Below are positions 32,161 to 42,267 of a stretch of 64,000 nt of DNA, one piece after another. The notes under the pieces were generated by a model. That model was not told where the DNA came from. It searched no databases and saw nothing but the letters and a program-made list of their open reading frames with translations. The position numbers were made by a program, and so were the translations under genes. The stretch covers positions 372,001 through 436,000 of the forward strand of contig JAACJM010000053.1 in assembly GCA_013368315.1 (NCBI GenBank), given 5' to 3'. The stretch's first letter is position 1; each line of letters begins with the position of its first letter. The DNA comes from Tetrapyrgos nigripes. Taxonomy: Eukaryota; Basidiomycota; Agaricomycetes; Agaricales; Campanellaceae.

Positions 32161-32224
32161 CTCGTTCACACCAATCTAAGATTTTTGAGATCTATGCTGT
32201 GCTATCGTGGAAAGTATTATTTCC

Positions 32225-32470
32225 GACTTAAAACGCCATTTTCCGAACGCAAAAGCGTGACATGTGACACCCGGATTGACATCTAACTCCCGAATTCAAG
32301 AAGGCAACTATCGAATTCAGAGTGTCGAGTCCCGAATTCACACGAGCAAATACCCAAGTTTGAGGATGGAATACCGAATTGAAGGAAGGGTGTACCGAAT
32401 CAAGAGTGCTGAGTGCAGAACTGAACGGAGACAGTACGGGTTGACCGCTGACAACACAAACTGGCATATC
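32225..32470. repeat. Degenerate CCGAATTCA repeat
   Basis: Repeated variants of CCCGAATTCA or ACCGAAT(T/C)GA at irregular 20-30 bp spacing (near 32290, 32312, 32330, 32372, 32393). It also produces open frames on both strands that are not genes. Confidence 0.5.
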
Positions 32471-32680
32471 GGAGTATCAGATTGCACTAAATATTTTTCC
32501 AAGATATGACTATTTGCTAAGTACATTTCCCCCTCAAACAAATGTACAATTAATTTCCAAGCGAAAATAAAGCTTTATATGCATAATTAGTATGGTTGTG
32601 GTACAACAAGCTTGCTTTACAAAAGTGTCCATACAACTACACCTACTTGCCTCAGGAGCGCGGGACATAGGTATCGTGGG

Positions 32681-35595
32681 ATATGGGCGAAATAGTGTAT
32701 CAAAATAGGTTTTGAGAAATATTCATTTTGCTTGGGAAAACACTGAAAATATCTGGGCAGGTTCCAAGACGGGTCTCAAACAAGTCAGTGAATTTCAATC
32801 AGGTTCATGATTTTTAACAGGTTGCTTGGGTCTCAAGCTAATTAGGTCATTGTGATTGAGACTGGTGTCCTTGATATAGAGTCAAATGGTTCTTAACAGG
32901 TCAGGATTTCCAACAAGTTGGGATTTTTAGCAGGTCCCAATTTTCAGCAGGTTGGGATTTTCAACAGGTCAGGATTTTTGACAGGTTCGATTTACCAGCA
33001 GGTTACCCCTCAGGAAAAGTTTATGAGGATAAGCAGAACAGGTTGAGTACATGACTGCATTAAAATTGAGAAGTCATCGCACGCGACACGTCGTTGATCG
33101 TTGATTGATTGATTAACTAGCAGCGCCACGTCTGACGCCTATAAAGCTACATAGAAGGCCACATCCGTGAGACGACGCCTCTATGATGACATTCTATTTC
33201 TTGTGCTCCAGTCTCGGACGCGACTCACTAGATTTCTAATATGTACGATAAGGAAGGGAGGAAGGAGCACTTTAAACCGAGAGTGCCGACTTCCGCGAAT
33301 ACCGGTGTACAGCGACAAAAGCATACCTGCATTACTCTAGGACTCGGACTTCGAATCCTCCGGGCAATAAAATGTTTAATTCAATATCACAATTACACAA
33401 AGTAGGTAGAGAAAATTGAGAGAGAATCAGCTGCATAGATTGTGAATGACTCGAGTATCATCGTCGAGAATATCTAATTCAAAACCAAAAAAAAAATATC
33501 AGAGAACGTAAGAGAGGAAAGGATTGCAACGGAGTACGTACCAATGAAGAGACCCAATCTGAGAGAATATACGATGGGATTTGAATCAGATATGCGGAAT
33601 GAGGGCCGTCCATTCTACGGTTTGATAGGCGCTGGTCGGAAGTGCACGCAACTCCATCAGAGCGAGGATAATGAGGGTTATCCGGGCAATGCCATAGAAA
33701 ATTGGAGAGACCATCATAAGGCCTGCGCCCTATGTCGACCCGGGCAATTCATTCATGAACACTAGAATTATTCCCAAGACGGGAAAACAGGTTACTCCAA
33801 GAGCACATACACGCCACATGATTTGCTCTGTGTGGGATGGGAATGTGAAAAGCCACGGGATGCAGTGGATGGCCCCAAATATGACTGCGATGGATATGAC
33901 TGAAACATATAAGTGCCAGGGGTCCTTTTTGAGACCGCTTTGATAATGGGATCGTCCGCGTATCAAGTCCTCGCTTTGGTCGAATAGCGTGTGGAGGGGG
34001 TAGGGAATGATTGCCTCCGTGGCTTCGTTACACGTCTCCGGACTTCACACATCCTTACATCCGTCTCGTTCTTACAAGTATCATCATTTACATATTTCCG
34101 TTACTTCCTTATTCCTCAACAAGTTTCTTATTTTATTTCATTTTACATAGTAGTACTTGACATATGTAACCCAAGAGACTCACACCTATCATCCTTCTCT
34201 ATCTCACCACTCATCCACGAGTCTCTCGGGTATGTTTCTTCTTTATCCATTTCTATCTCACCACTAATCCACGAGTCTCTGTAGTGATAGTAGATTCTTC
34301 TTGCATTACTCACCCTCCACTCCCATTTTCTTATCGATTTACTTACTTATTGTTCGTATGCGCCTTTCAAGTCTCGCTCACTAATATACCCAGAGGAGTC
34401 GCTGTTTCAGGACTCCCCGTGATTCGTCTATTCTTTTTCTTGGGAGAAATACCTTTGCACGATCCGCAAGATGATTAGAGTACTTGAAACATGCAAATAG
34501 ATGAAATAAAGATCTGAGGATGGCAGTGAAGGAAAGGAGCGTTAGAAGTTGTCCAAACGTGAAGTTTATGATTGAAAGAAAACAAAAGGAATCAAAATCT
34601 ACATGTCGTGAAAAGGTATAGTCATCAAGAGCTTATCCGGAAACGCGTGAATAGGGGCTGCTAGATTACAACGCGTCTTTCACTAATACTGAGAATGGCA
34701 TTACAGCGGTAACACAGTTTGCCGACAGATGGGTTCCAGCGTTTCAGTATCAGTCTCCTTACATCATTGTGCATTGTGTGCCCTTTTACGGTTTTTTCTT
34801 GTTTCTTTTTCCACTTTGGGTTGTAGGCTACTCTCCGAGATATTGTCGTATCTACAAGATCAAGAATGGCACTCAGTAATGACTGCCCCTCCCGCTACCT
34901 TGGTTATTACCCTGAGGCTCATGAGGCTCCTTTACTCCCTTCTATGTGGGGAGACATCTGCTCATAAATAATTGTGCTGACGACACTGCTAGCACGTTAC
35001 ACACTGTTAGCGCATTACAAATTCTAAGAATTTACCTCAACCTGCCTCAATTTCGCACGTGCCAAAATCAGCACTCTGTCCAATTTTTTGTTTCCTGCGA
35101 GATTGTAGCCTGCTCAAATCTTACGATGAGTTAATTCTCACTTGTCTGCATTTTAGTCGATCGCAAATTTCAACCTGTACAAACTGGAAACCTGCGTGAA
35201 TTCAAGACCTGCCTGCGAAATCGAACCTGCCTCAAAATTATACCTTCTGAACTCAAACGTGCCTGAACCTGAAACCTGATTTGTTCGTGAACCCATCAAA
35301 GACACGGCGTCTTTCTAGACAGCTTGACCTGCTCAAAAAATTTCAGCTGTTAAATATTGCGTAGATTTAACCTGTGAAATTTTCACTGTTTTGTTAAGGA
35401 CCTGTCTTTTTTTGGAACCTGGCTGGAAAATGCCTGTTTCCAGTGCAATTTTGCCTGTTTTTTTGACAGGTTATCCTGCTAAAAGTAGGTGTTCTGACCT
35501 CTGAAAACCTGTTGTTAACAGGGTAACCTATTGGAAAATTGCCTGTTTTTTTTGAAATTTGGCTGGAATTATGATACACTATTTCTGCCATAGTG
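32681..35595. mobile_element. CACTA-like non-autonomous DNA transposon (about 2.9 kb)
   Basis: Terminal inverted repeats: left ATGGGCGAAATAGTGTATCA (32683-32702), right the inverse of ATGGCAGAAATAGTGTATCA (35573-35592). The right end reads CACTATGGC inwards, as in CACTA elements; the left outermost bases are changed. Inside both ends are long arrays of the subterminal motif ACAGGTT/GCAGGT (32750-33030) and its inverse AACCTG(T/C) (35150-35560), a hallmark of CACTA and some hAT elements. No transposase was found. The interior carries a piece of a host membrane-protein gene and a short tandem duplication near 34195-34285. Confidence 0.6.
33586..33966 (-). pseudogene. Captured fragment of a fungal membrane-protein gene
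   Basis: Minus-strand translation gives WHLYVSVISIAVIFGAIHCI then PWLFTFPSHTEQIMWRVCAL, hydrophobic to FMN, and after an in-frame TAG continues SPIFYGIARITLIILALMEL, then RALPTSAYQTVEWTALIPHI and the stop at 33586. The block GxIHxxxW..FPS..E...WR and the ending LRALP..AY..V.WT..IPH are landmarks of a large fungal family of multi-pass membrane proteins without a settled name. Only the C-terminal part is present, the usual 20-30 residue loop before the last membrane segment is short, and there is one in-frame stop. It lies wholly inside the CACTA-like element, so gene capture is likely. Confidence 0.65.
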
Positions 35596-35639
35596 GGACA
35601 TGGTAGCAAAATCTGCATTCTCCCAAAGAAAGAGGATGA

Positions 35640-36100
35640 ATCTATAGCAGCTTTACTTAAGTAAAGTTGAATCAGAGGACATTCGACTGAAGTTTACTTG
35701 ATAAACTTCAGTTTTCACTAAAGTTTTCTATATTCGAGGTTGTATTACATCAATCAATACACATTGTTACACCGCTACAAAAAAGAACTTAAGTCTATAA
35801 GTCATTAGTAGAGTCAGGCAAAACAACACAAGAAAAACTAGGCTAAAAAGTAAACTTAAGTCCGTTGTAAAGGCACAGAAAGAAAGAAAAAAACTAAGTC
35901 GATTAAGTCTCCAACACAAAATACTTAAGGTACTTGAGCGATCCCCAATCTAAAGAAAGAGAAACAATACTTGAATAACACTTAACTCCATTATAAGTCC
36001 TCACCAAGAACCAACGCACAGAAAGGGGGAAAAAAAACTTGAATAACACTTAAGTTCATTATGACTCGGAGACCCCAACGCAAAAAACTTAAGTGACTTA
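35640..36100. repeat. ACTTAAGT-rich repeated segment
   Basis: At least eight variants of ACTTAAGT or TTAAGTC occur between 35655 and 36095, including a 70-bp near-duplicate (CTTGAATAACACTTAA at 35970 and 36040). The inverse-complement nature of the core makes it palindromic. It may be the subterminal array of another transposon, but no partner array was found. Confidence 0.45.
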
Positions 36101-36374
36101 CCGTTTGTCTACTGTAGGGAAAGGATGGAGAGACAGTGGTCAGTAACGAGTATAGAAAATAGGGAGAGATTGAAAGGTATGATAGGCGCAGAAGAGGACC
36201 CACCATGTTCATAAGGCCTGCCTGAGCCGTGATATCTTCCCAGGGTTGGTGCTCTTGCGAAGGCAGTTTAGGATGTAGCAAATAGCCTCCACTAGGCAGA
36301 CTCTTGGCTCGGTACCATCGCCTACTAAATGTAGCAGAGGACTGGGGAGAGTGTCCTAAGACGCAGATCACGCC

Positions 36375-36890
36375 TCAGGTGGACCAGATAACTGGTTTCG
36401 ATGGGTGGCACTCAGACAGAGACACGTCCACAACTTCAAAATTCATGCCTAGTCCTATCCAAGACCCAATTTTGCGAGCAAAACACGTCTGAGACATGAA
36501 AACAAAAACAAAAACAAAAAACAAACCGAGGTCGAAAACACTCACCAATGTTGCCATATGCTGCCTGAGCTATCTATCTGCCTTCCATGGCACTGTTGCC
36601 ACCTTCTTTCTTCGACTCCTTCAGCAGTTTCCTCGCCTCCTTCTCAGCACCTCCCTCTTGTTCTTCCTCTGTCAAAACTTTACGCATTGCAGGTTTTGGT
36701 TCTGGTTCTGTGAATTTGCAACATACTTGCCATTGTTTGAAGTGCATGGCTGAGTGATCCCCGACTCCGGACCGAAGGGACAGGAGGAGGGATGTGTCCC
36801 ACCGATCGATCAACAAATTCGGGTTCTGAAATTTTAAATGGCGATTCCTGCATGAGGTCATTGTTTTCAGTGTTCCATTGCATTCTACGC
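36375..36890 (-). CDS. Possible exons of an unknown gene
   Basis: Minus-strand text from about 36860 reads ESPFKISEPEFVDRSVGHIP, and near 36700 EPEPKPAMRKVLTEEEQEGG then EKEARKLLKESKKEG, both with coding-like composition in different frames separated by a possible short intron. Further downstream (36470-36130) RRWYRAKSLPSGGYLLHPKL is readable. No domain is recognised and no complete model could be built. It may be a decayed gene. Confidence 0.25.
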
Positions 36891-36898
36891 TTTACCAC

Positions 36899-37262
36899 CA
36901 TGACTCTCTCGCAATGCCTCGGTCTTGCTGCCAGTGCATGCCCATTATTCCTTGCTCAACGTTGTCAGAGCTCTTGCAACTTTTGTCTGCTATCGACCTA
37001 TTGCATCTCCACCAGCGTGTAGTAGACCATACAGCTCCGAACAAGCAATCTAAAATATTGAGAGCTCGTTTCAAAGCCGATGTTATTGCCAAAAAGCTAC
37101 TTTATTCAGAGAATTTTGTCTACAGCTTTCTTGTTTGCTCATGAATATGAAGCAAAGTGTCAAGTAATGGACCGTGCTTTCGGTGAGGGCTTTTGTCGTC
37201 TGTTTGGTGAAAAGGTTTTATATTCAATGGTTCAGTCTGGGTGCTGTCAGAACTGATCAATT
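36899..37262 (+). pseudogene. Helitron N-terminal gene remnant, copy 2
   Basis: A frameshifted relative of the longer remnant that starts at 38335. In order: MTLSQCLGLAASACPLFLAQ, then in another frame LSELLQLLSAIDLLHLHQRV and LRARFKADVIAKKLLYSENF, then FGEGFCRLFGEKVLYSMVQS, matching SQFLEQLSVIELCHIH, VRAELIANFIVDNL and FNHIFGEKVLYGVI of the other copy. It ends after about 120 residues. The two copies stand in the same orientation 1.44 kb apart. Confidence 0.7.
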
Positions 37263-38334
37263 CATTCTGACTCCGGATGTAACCAACAATCATCACAAAT
37301 CCTAATTTTTGATCCCATTGATTTGTATCGACCGCAGTTTTTGGAGGAATGAGATTGGTGGCCTGAGTTTGAAGACATGGAGAGTAATGGTCCTATACTG
37401 CGGAGTGTTAATTGGTCAATTGCGTGGGCTGCTTTATGGTGCATGAGTGGAAATGTTTTTGGAGCTACACTGCTAGTAGTGAGTACTAGTACTGTCAGGG
37501 TCCAGGGAACTTGCATATATGTCTGACCCAGTTTAACACCGTGACCGAATGACTTGATTTTCGAACCTCAACTTGATGAACTGCTGCTGAGTTCAATTGG
37601 GCTTACAATGGAGTCGGGGACTGGCACACAAGTTGTGCCGCTAAGATAGGAGAGAGCAAATGGCAAGAGAAGAGGGAGTGTCCAACCGAGTGGAGCTGCC
37701 GCCTCAGCCGAGGGGAGTTTGAATCTCATTGGAGATCTCCGGACGATGTCATTTTTTCTCGAAATGCCTTGCCCGCAATTTTTAGTGAAACAGCGAGTGC
37801 TTGTGGTTGGCTTTCTGCATGATGTGTATTGGCTGGTCATTGTGATATATTTTACGATTCAGTTAGGTACAGCTGGCACCGGTACCAGGTTCTATGCGCA
37901 GTTCTTGAAAACACTGGTGGGAAGCGCTCCAGCGGCCCACCGTTACCGGTCCGCGCAGACCACCTTGTTCCCTCGCAATCTGAGGGAATGGATTCATGTG
38001 ACTTGTTCCCTCCTGTCGTTCTCCGCAGTTCCCTAGTGTTCTTCTCTTATAATGCCTTTCCGCAAATTGCAGCGCAATGACATGGCTGCTTAAAGAGCTC
38101 CTGGTGGTATAATTCTCAATATTTCTTGATAATTCGTTGATCTGCTGTTTGAGAGGTGGTGGTGTAGTGCTCAATCTCCCGACCGTTCGGAACATCGATC
38201 TAGGTCACCTGCACCCATCTTTCTCCGTTTATTTCCGTGCGTCAGACGAATGTTCTTCGTAGTTCTGTAGCATTATGTAAACGTTTGATATATATACCAT
38301 TCCGCACCGTATCCAAAGTCGTTTAGTACCCGCC
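37263..38334. other. Interval between the two Helitron-like remnants
   Basis: No gene recognised. A TATATATACC tract at about 38288-38297 and the sequence leading to the ATG at 38335 could be the promoter of the downstream remnant. Open frames at 37568-38195 on both strands have no recognisable motif. Confidence 0.35.
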
Positions 38335-40047
38335 ATGACACTTTGTGATTCCCTTCGTCAAGCAGCTGCTTCTAGCCCCTGCTTTCTTGCACTTTCCACT
38401 CAAAGGCTGAGTCAATTTTTAGAACAGCTGTCTGTGATCGAACTATGTCATATACATTGTCGTATTGATTGCAATGCTCTGAACAAGCTACTCAAACGTG
38501 TACGAGCTGAATTGATAGCCAATTTCATTGTTGACAATCTCGTTATTACTGATACTTTTCTGTTGCCCATCACTGAACACGAGTACCATGCACACTATCT
38601 CTTTGTAGACCAGAAGCTTGGAGCAGGTTTCAACCATATTTTTGGTGAAAAGGTACTGTATGGTGTAATCCGACCTGGAATGATTAAGGATTATAATCAT
38701 TGGCTTCTCAATCCTGACAATGCACATCTTATTACCCATTCATTCGAGTCTCTGGACTCTATAGCCGAATTTATTACATCAATCCCAGTCAAAACCAGGA
38801 CGAAATACGACGTCGTTGAATATCACGTTCATACACAAGATTTTCAAGGTCAATCAAACATCTTGTCGGATATCCTATCTCATTTCTTTGTCGCTCGCTT
38901 CAAGCTGCTATCCAGTCTATCAAATGATGATCTAGCTCAAGTTTTTTTATTTTACTTCCCTGGTACTCCTTGTTTTTCCTTTGCGTCTGAAGATTGAGTT
39001 TCAGCTATCCGCAAACTGCTTGCTCATACATTTGGCTCAGTAACTGAAATCTTGTTTGAATATGGTGAAGACAATTGTAGTATTTCGGATGCTGTACTGC
39101 AAATTTTACGTGCCCCCACTTTTGATCAAGTTGATATGTACATGCCAGATTACTTGGAACAAAGAGAGCACTGGCCTCAGGAAATACCTATGTCTACAAT
39201 ATTGAGCTGCACGTCTGCTTACCGACAAAAAACAATCTATATCCCGGCTAAATGCTGTGCTTGTGATGACTTTGAACATTCAGGTCAATACCTCGCTGTT
39301 TCAGATTTTCCTAGTCTTACACTTTTGAAACGGATTGATCCTTTTATCATCTCTCACGCTTCTCCGGATACTTTTACATATGCCGACTCCTCATTGAATG
39401 GTGCGTTGCTTTCGAAAAAAGGTGTGCTCTCTACTGATCAAGGTGTCAAAGTGTATTTATGCCATTCATGTCTCTCCTCCCTTTCAAAGAGCAGTTTACC
39501 AGCACTGTCACTTGCCAATAACTTGTATAGAGGTGAATTGCCATTTGAATTACGGGATTTAAACATCACTTGGGCTGAAGAGATGGTATGTGCAATCTAT
39601 CACACCACTGTGCATGTTTTGCATCTCTATGGTTCACTTGAAGAGGACCAACTGCGTGTACTTCATGGCAATGCATGTGCTTTTGAACTAAATACCGTTT
39701 CTACTGCCAATGTTCTACCTTGGACTCCCAACGACCTCAACAACATGATTAGTGTGGTCTTCGTTGGTCCCAAAAAACTGACACTGCAAGAATTACAACA
39801 AATAAAGCAGTTAATGGTGTGTAAATCAGTTATTTGGACATTGTTGAATTTTCTTTTCCTGCACAACCGTTTATACCACAAACTTCCTCCTCCCTGTGCC
39901 GCTATCTTGAGCATGTATCTGGAGAACGATATTTTACCTGGTCTACAAGATCGTATCATTTACGATCATACCTCTGACGCTCAAGCTATTTTTGATCAAG
40001 ACTCGTGCCAGGCGTTCTTCGTCTACCAAAACTTCAAAAGGTTCTAA
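38335..40047 (+). pseudogene. Helitron N-terminal (DUF6570-like) gene with one stop
   Basis: One frame of about 570 codons interrupted by a single TGA at 38995-38997 (codon 221) and otherwise open. The first half (MTLCDSLRQAAASSPCFLAL onward) is helical and has no named domain. The second half contains C..C knuckles (PAKCCACDDF, LCHSCLSSL) and NNLYRGELPFELRDLNITWA, then NDLNNMISVVFVGPKKLTLQ and FLFLHNRLYHKLPPP, which parallel the DUF6570-like part of the big Helitron (LARGLWLGDIPDELKRLNFV, DEVLAIMFTGPCKPTEKD, WLKLNHPAYHEL). It stops before the Rep domain would begin, so it is a truncated or separated Helitron N-terminal gene. It could be a transposon relic or a domesticated fragment recently inactivated; the single lesion leaves both open. 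Confidence 0.7.
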
Positions 40048-40099
40048 ATGATGTTTCACTTACTTCCCTCACCTACTTACTTCACTTCGTTATTCCTTC

Positions 40100-40445
40100 C
40101 CGCTCTTGTAAACTTGTAACAGTACTCGTTGGTCTTCTAGTTCTTGTAAACCTGTAACACTACTCACTTCTCTTCCTCATATATCTTCTGGTTCTCATAA
40201 ACCTGTAACAATGCTTATTTCTGTTATGTCTATACAAATACTTTGTTATATAACATGTCACTAAGTGAAGCAAGTCTCAGTATATAAGGTGTGTCTGCCT
40301 ATACTACCTGGAGTCAGGGGTGGCGCACCTGTGCGCCGTTGAGATTAGGCTACGTGACCATAGCCAAACAACTTGGATGGTCTGTCAGAGTCTAAAACTC
40401 GACCAATAAAGAACAATGAGTTTGTGTGAATAAAATGTGACTCTA
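40100..40445. repeat. Short tandem repeat and LTR-like tail
   Basis: Three units containing CTTGTAAAC(C/T)TGTAACA (near 40107, 40143 and 40196) are followed by TATATAAGG (40283-40291) and AATAAAG (40410). This order resembles the promoter and polyA region of an LTR, but no target duplication or partner was found. Confidence 0.35.
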
Positions 40446-40529
40446 CAGCGTACGTGTCTTCTTTTGTAACACGTACATCTTCCGTCTCAACCACCATATC
40501 ACCCCTCATTTTCTTCAACCACCAGCAAC

Positions 40530-40660
40530 CAACTCTGCACCAACCTCAAAGAGATGGACAACTCTTCTCCATCTTTTTACCTGCACTCAAAGACCTAGAA
40601 CCTAGAGTGCATTCTCATGCCACTGCGGCCTATGATAGGTTCAGGAACAGGCTATAACGA
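40530..40660 (+). pseudogene. Possible importin-beta-like fragment
   Basis: The frame contains LPALKDLEPRVHSHATAA, which resembles the HEAT-repeat segment of importin-beta/karyopherin proteins (usual form LxxxLxDxxPRVxxHAAAAL). Only about 30 residues match and the frame then stops. The assignment is from memory of the motif and is weak. Confidence 0.3.
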
Positions 40661-41584
40661 CCCTAGCTATGGTAGCAGATGCTAGTGAGGCTCTGTTTGC
40701 AAAGGTGAGCTTGCATCACGCCTCACTCACTTTTTTCAATAGGTATGATGATGACTGACTCGGCGTCCTTTTTCTTTGATAGCATTACACAATCATCATT
40801 CTTCTCAATGTCCTACAAGCTACGGAACACAGATGAACCAGGATGAGGGTGAAGGCTATGCATTATGCCACTGTGTGGGGTTGAACAGTATTTTCCTTTC
40901 ATCACTGCGTGCGCGCCATCTTTGACCTATCATTTCGTTTGTTTGTATAACCAGCCATTGCTGTGGGTCGAGATACATTCCGACCTGACGCAAATACGTT
41001 CGTGAAGTGATTCGGATACAATGTGCGTTTGTCTCCTTCAAGTTTCATTGTTTCTGGTAATACTCATTGTCTTCTTACATCATCTTTGACCTCACTGAAT
41101 GCCCGGTTGACCCTCAAGCTATTGGTGTGGAGTCTATTCATGTATTTCTCTTCGCTATTGTTGGAGACTCGGCGACACTACTACTCAGGTCTTTCTTTTC
41201 ATTTTTGATTGTGCGTCTTCTCAGACTTAAGTTTGACCATTCCTTGATCATATGTTCCACTTAAGTATACCCTTGGGTCTTTCTATTCCTCGTTCACTAT
41301 TTTCAGAGACTCGGCGACACTTGATTCTCCAATCAGGTCTTTTTTTTTTCTTTTTCATTTCACTGTCCATAGGGCTCCAACCTGTTAATTACTTGTTACA
41401 ATTCTCGAGGTAACTAATAAGTAACAGGTATACTATGTTATAACATGTTATGACTAGTTACTAACAGATTTTTCCGACGACCGGATTTTGCGTGAAATAA
41501 GCTTATGGGAGTGAAATTCAAAGAGTCCCTCCTTCAACCAGACTTTTGTGTACATCGCTTGAGTGGTGGTCTCGGCTTTCATAG
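40661..41584. other. Interval without recognised gene
   Basis: Bases 41385-41475 hold several TAACAG/CTGTTA and GTTACTA/TAGTAAC palindromic words and may be the left end of the Harbinger element, but no matching right end was found near 44250-44800. Two near-copies of GACTCGGCGACACT lie near 41166 and 41306, each followed by CAGGTCTTT. Confidence 0.35.
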
Positions 41585-42226
41585 ATGAGCGCACATCAGA
41601 GCAAAGGTGACGCAATTTTGAGAATAGCCGTTCAACCCTCCAAGTCAGCTACCAACCACAAAACCAACTCTCGTTCCACCAGCAGCAAATCCACCAAGGA
41701 CATAAAGATGTCTGCGAAAGCTGGTCAGTCGCAGCCAGCAATGCTTGGAGAGAAGAAGCCATCAAAAAAGCCAAAGTATGACGAGTTTACTGATATTGCG
41801 AAGGCAGAGCTTGACATCGACAAGCTTAAAACACAGGTGGACTTGGAAAAGACGAAAGGGTTATTAGAGCTGAAGATCTTGAGGGAGAAGAGAAAGCTAC
41901 AGGAAGAAAGGGCAAGGATGGAGGAGATGAAGATGAAGCAAGAAGATAAAAAGCACAAACACGAGCTCCGCATGTTGATGCTGAGCTGTTGTTATGGTTT
42001 GGGTGCTTCGGAGGGAAACAGCCTGTCAAACAACCTTTACTCGCACCAGCCCTTGCCCAGTTCTTTGGGTCACTCTACTCCCACCCACAATGAACAGCTA
42101 TCTTCTGACAATTCTCGCTCATCTCCATCCTCCTTCAGTAGTGACTTGCTGGACTTCATAGCCAACAACTTCGACGATTACTCACAGCCTAGTACTAGTA
42201 CCCCTAACGAGTTTATGGGCTTTTAA
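41585..42226 (+). CDS. Coiled-coil protein, likely accessory ORF of a Harbinger element
   Basis: A 213-residue frame. Residues 1-65 are Ser/Lys-rich and disordered, about 68-130 form a charged coiled coil (KAELDIDKLKTQVDLEKTKG, then LREKRKLQEERARMEEMKMK), and the tail is Ser/Asn-rich, ending STPNEFMGF. Its stop lies 42 bp from the stop of the convergent Harbinger transposase. PIF/Harbinger elements normally encode a second, DNA-binding protein that helps the transposase; the C-terminal coil of such proteins looks like this, but no Myb/trihelix domain is visible here, so the DNA-binding part may be missing or in an upstream exon. The start at 41585 is the first ATG of the frame. Confidence 0.5.
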   Translation: MSAHQSKGDAILRIAVQPSKSATNHKTNSRSTSSKSTKDIKMSAKAGQSQPAMLGEKKPSKKPKYDEFTDIAKAELDIDKLKTQVDLEKTKGLLELKILREKRKLQEERARMEEMKMKQEDKKHKHELRMLMLSCCYGLGASEGNSLSNNLYSHQPLPSSLGHSTPTHNEQLSSDNSRSSPSSFSSDLLDFIANNFDDYSQPSTSTPNEFMGF

Positions 42227-42267
42227 CAACTAATTTTAGACATATAGACTTCGTAGTGTCAATTTAA

